Shown here piece by piece: positions 33,659-33,677 of a stretch of DNA of 33,677 bases. The first letter of the stretch is position 1. Each line of letters opens with the position of its first letter. The translations under genes and the position numbers were made by a program. The notes under the pieces were generated by a model. That model had not been told where the DNA came from and made no database searches. It worked only from the letters and a program-made list of their open reading frames with translations. Origin of the DNA: an uncultured Bacteroidales bacterium (GTDB lineage: Bacteria > Bacteroidota > Bacteroidia > Bacteroidales > UBA932). The stretch spans positions 1 to 33,677 of the forward strand of contig ONOQ01000043.1 of the NCBI GenBank assembly GCA_900319485.1, read 5' to 3'.

Positions 33659-33677
33659 GTTTCCCCCATTAAAGCAC

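Overview
The window looks like a Bacteroidota (Bacteroidales) chromosome segment. The evidence is the TTG-N19/20-TAnnTTTG promoters, the weak Shine-Dalgarno signals, an IS66 TnpB relic, a Bacteroides-type tyrosine recombinase relic, and above all two Mfa/Fim-type (type V) pilus gene sets. No rRNA, CRISPR array or complete mobile element is present.

Layout. The left edge (1-229) holds imperfect 22-bp repeats that break off a 5' piece of an IS66 tnpB. A small two-helix membrane protein gene on the + strand follows (244-667, with a frame break in an A6 run). From 671 to 32340 nearly everything is on the - strand and forms two tandem paralogous pilus operons read right to left. Operon 2 (32340 down to 15771) encodes: a DUF3575/OmpA-like outer-membrane protein; a small Sel1-like ORF; two large fimbrillin-like lipoproteins; a FimB/Mfa2-type anchor; a third, divergent member of the fimbrillin-like family; an accessory subunit; a tip-adhesin candidate ending in a lectin-like module; and a 1151-aa DUF4906-like lipoprotein. 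Operon 1 (15476 down to 671) encodes the same families: DUF3575/OmpA, Sel1-like ORF, FimB/Mfa2, two fimbrillin-like proteins, accessory subunit, tip candidate and a shorter DUF4906-like protein. It adds a lipoprotein with BspA-like repeats. Most gene junctions within each operon overlap by 1-14 bases (TGATG, TAATG or ATGA), so each set is probably transcribed and translated as a unit.

The right flank (32560-33658) holds the last 61 codons of a tyrosine recombinase of the type that performs DNA inversion in Bacteroides, a PrsW-family membrane protease gene, and a tRNA-Val(TAC) with promoter and terminator on the + strand.

How the genes may work together (inference from the families). The lipoproteins are exported and lipidated. 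The fimbrillins polymerise into the stalk, FimB/Mfa2 anchors it and limits its length, and the accessory, lectin-like and DUF4906-like proteins form the tip. The DUF3575/OmpA protein would sit in the outer membrane and contact peptidoglycan. Signs of switching or regulation are: a G10 tract inside one accessory subunit gene; a promoter facing away from operon 2 inside its leader, flanked by an imperfect inverted repeat next to a recombinase relic; hairpins and palindromes in both leaders; and a 102-bp perfectly identical block shared by the two operons, at whose edge both DUF3575/OmpA genes lose their reading frame.
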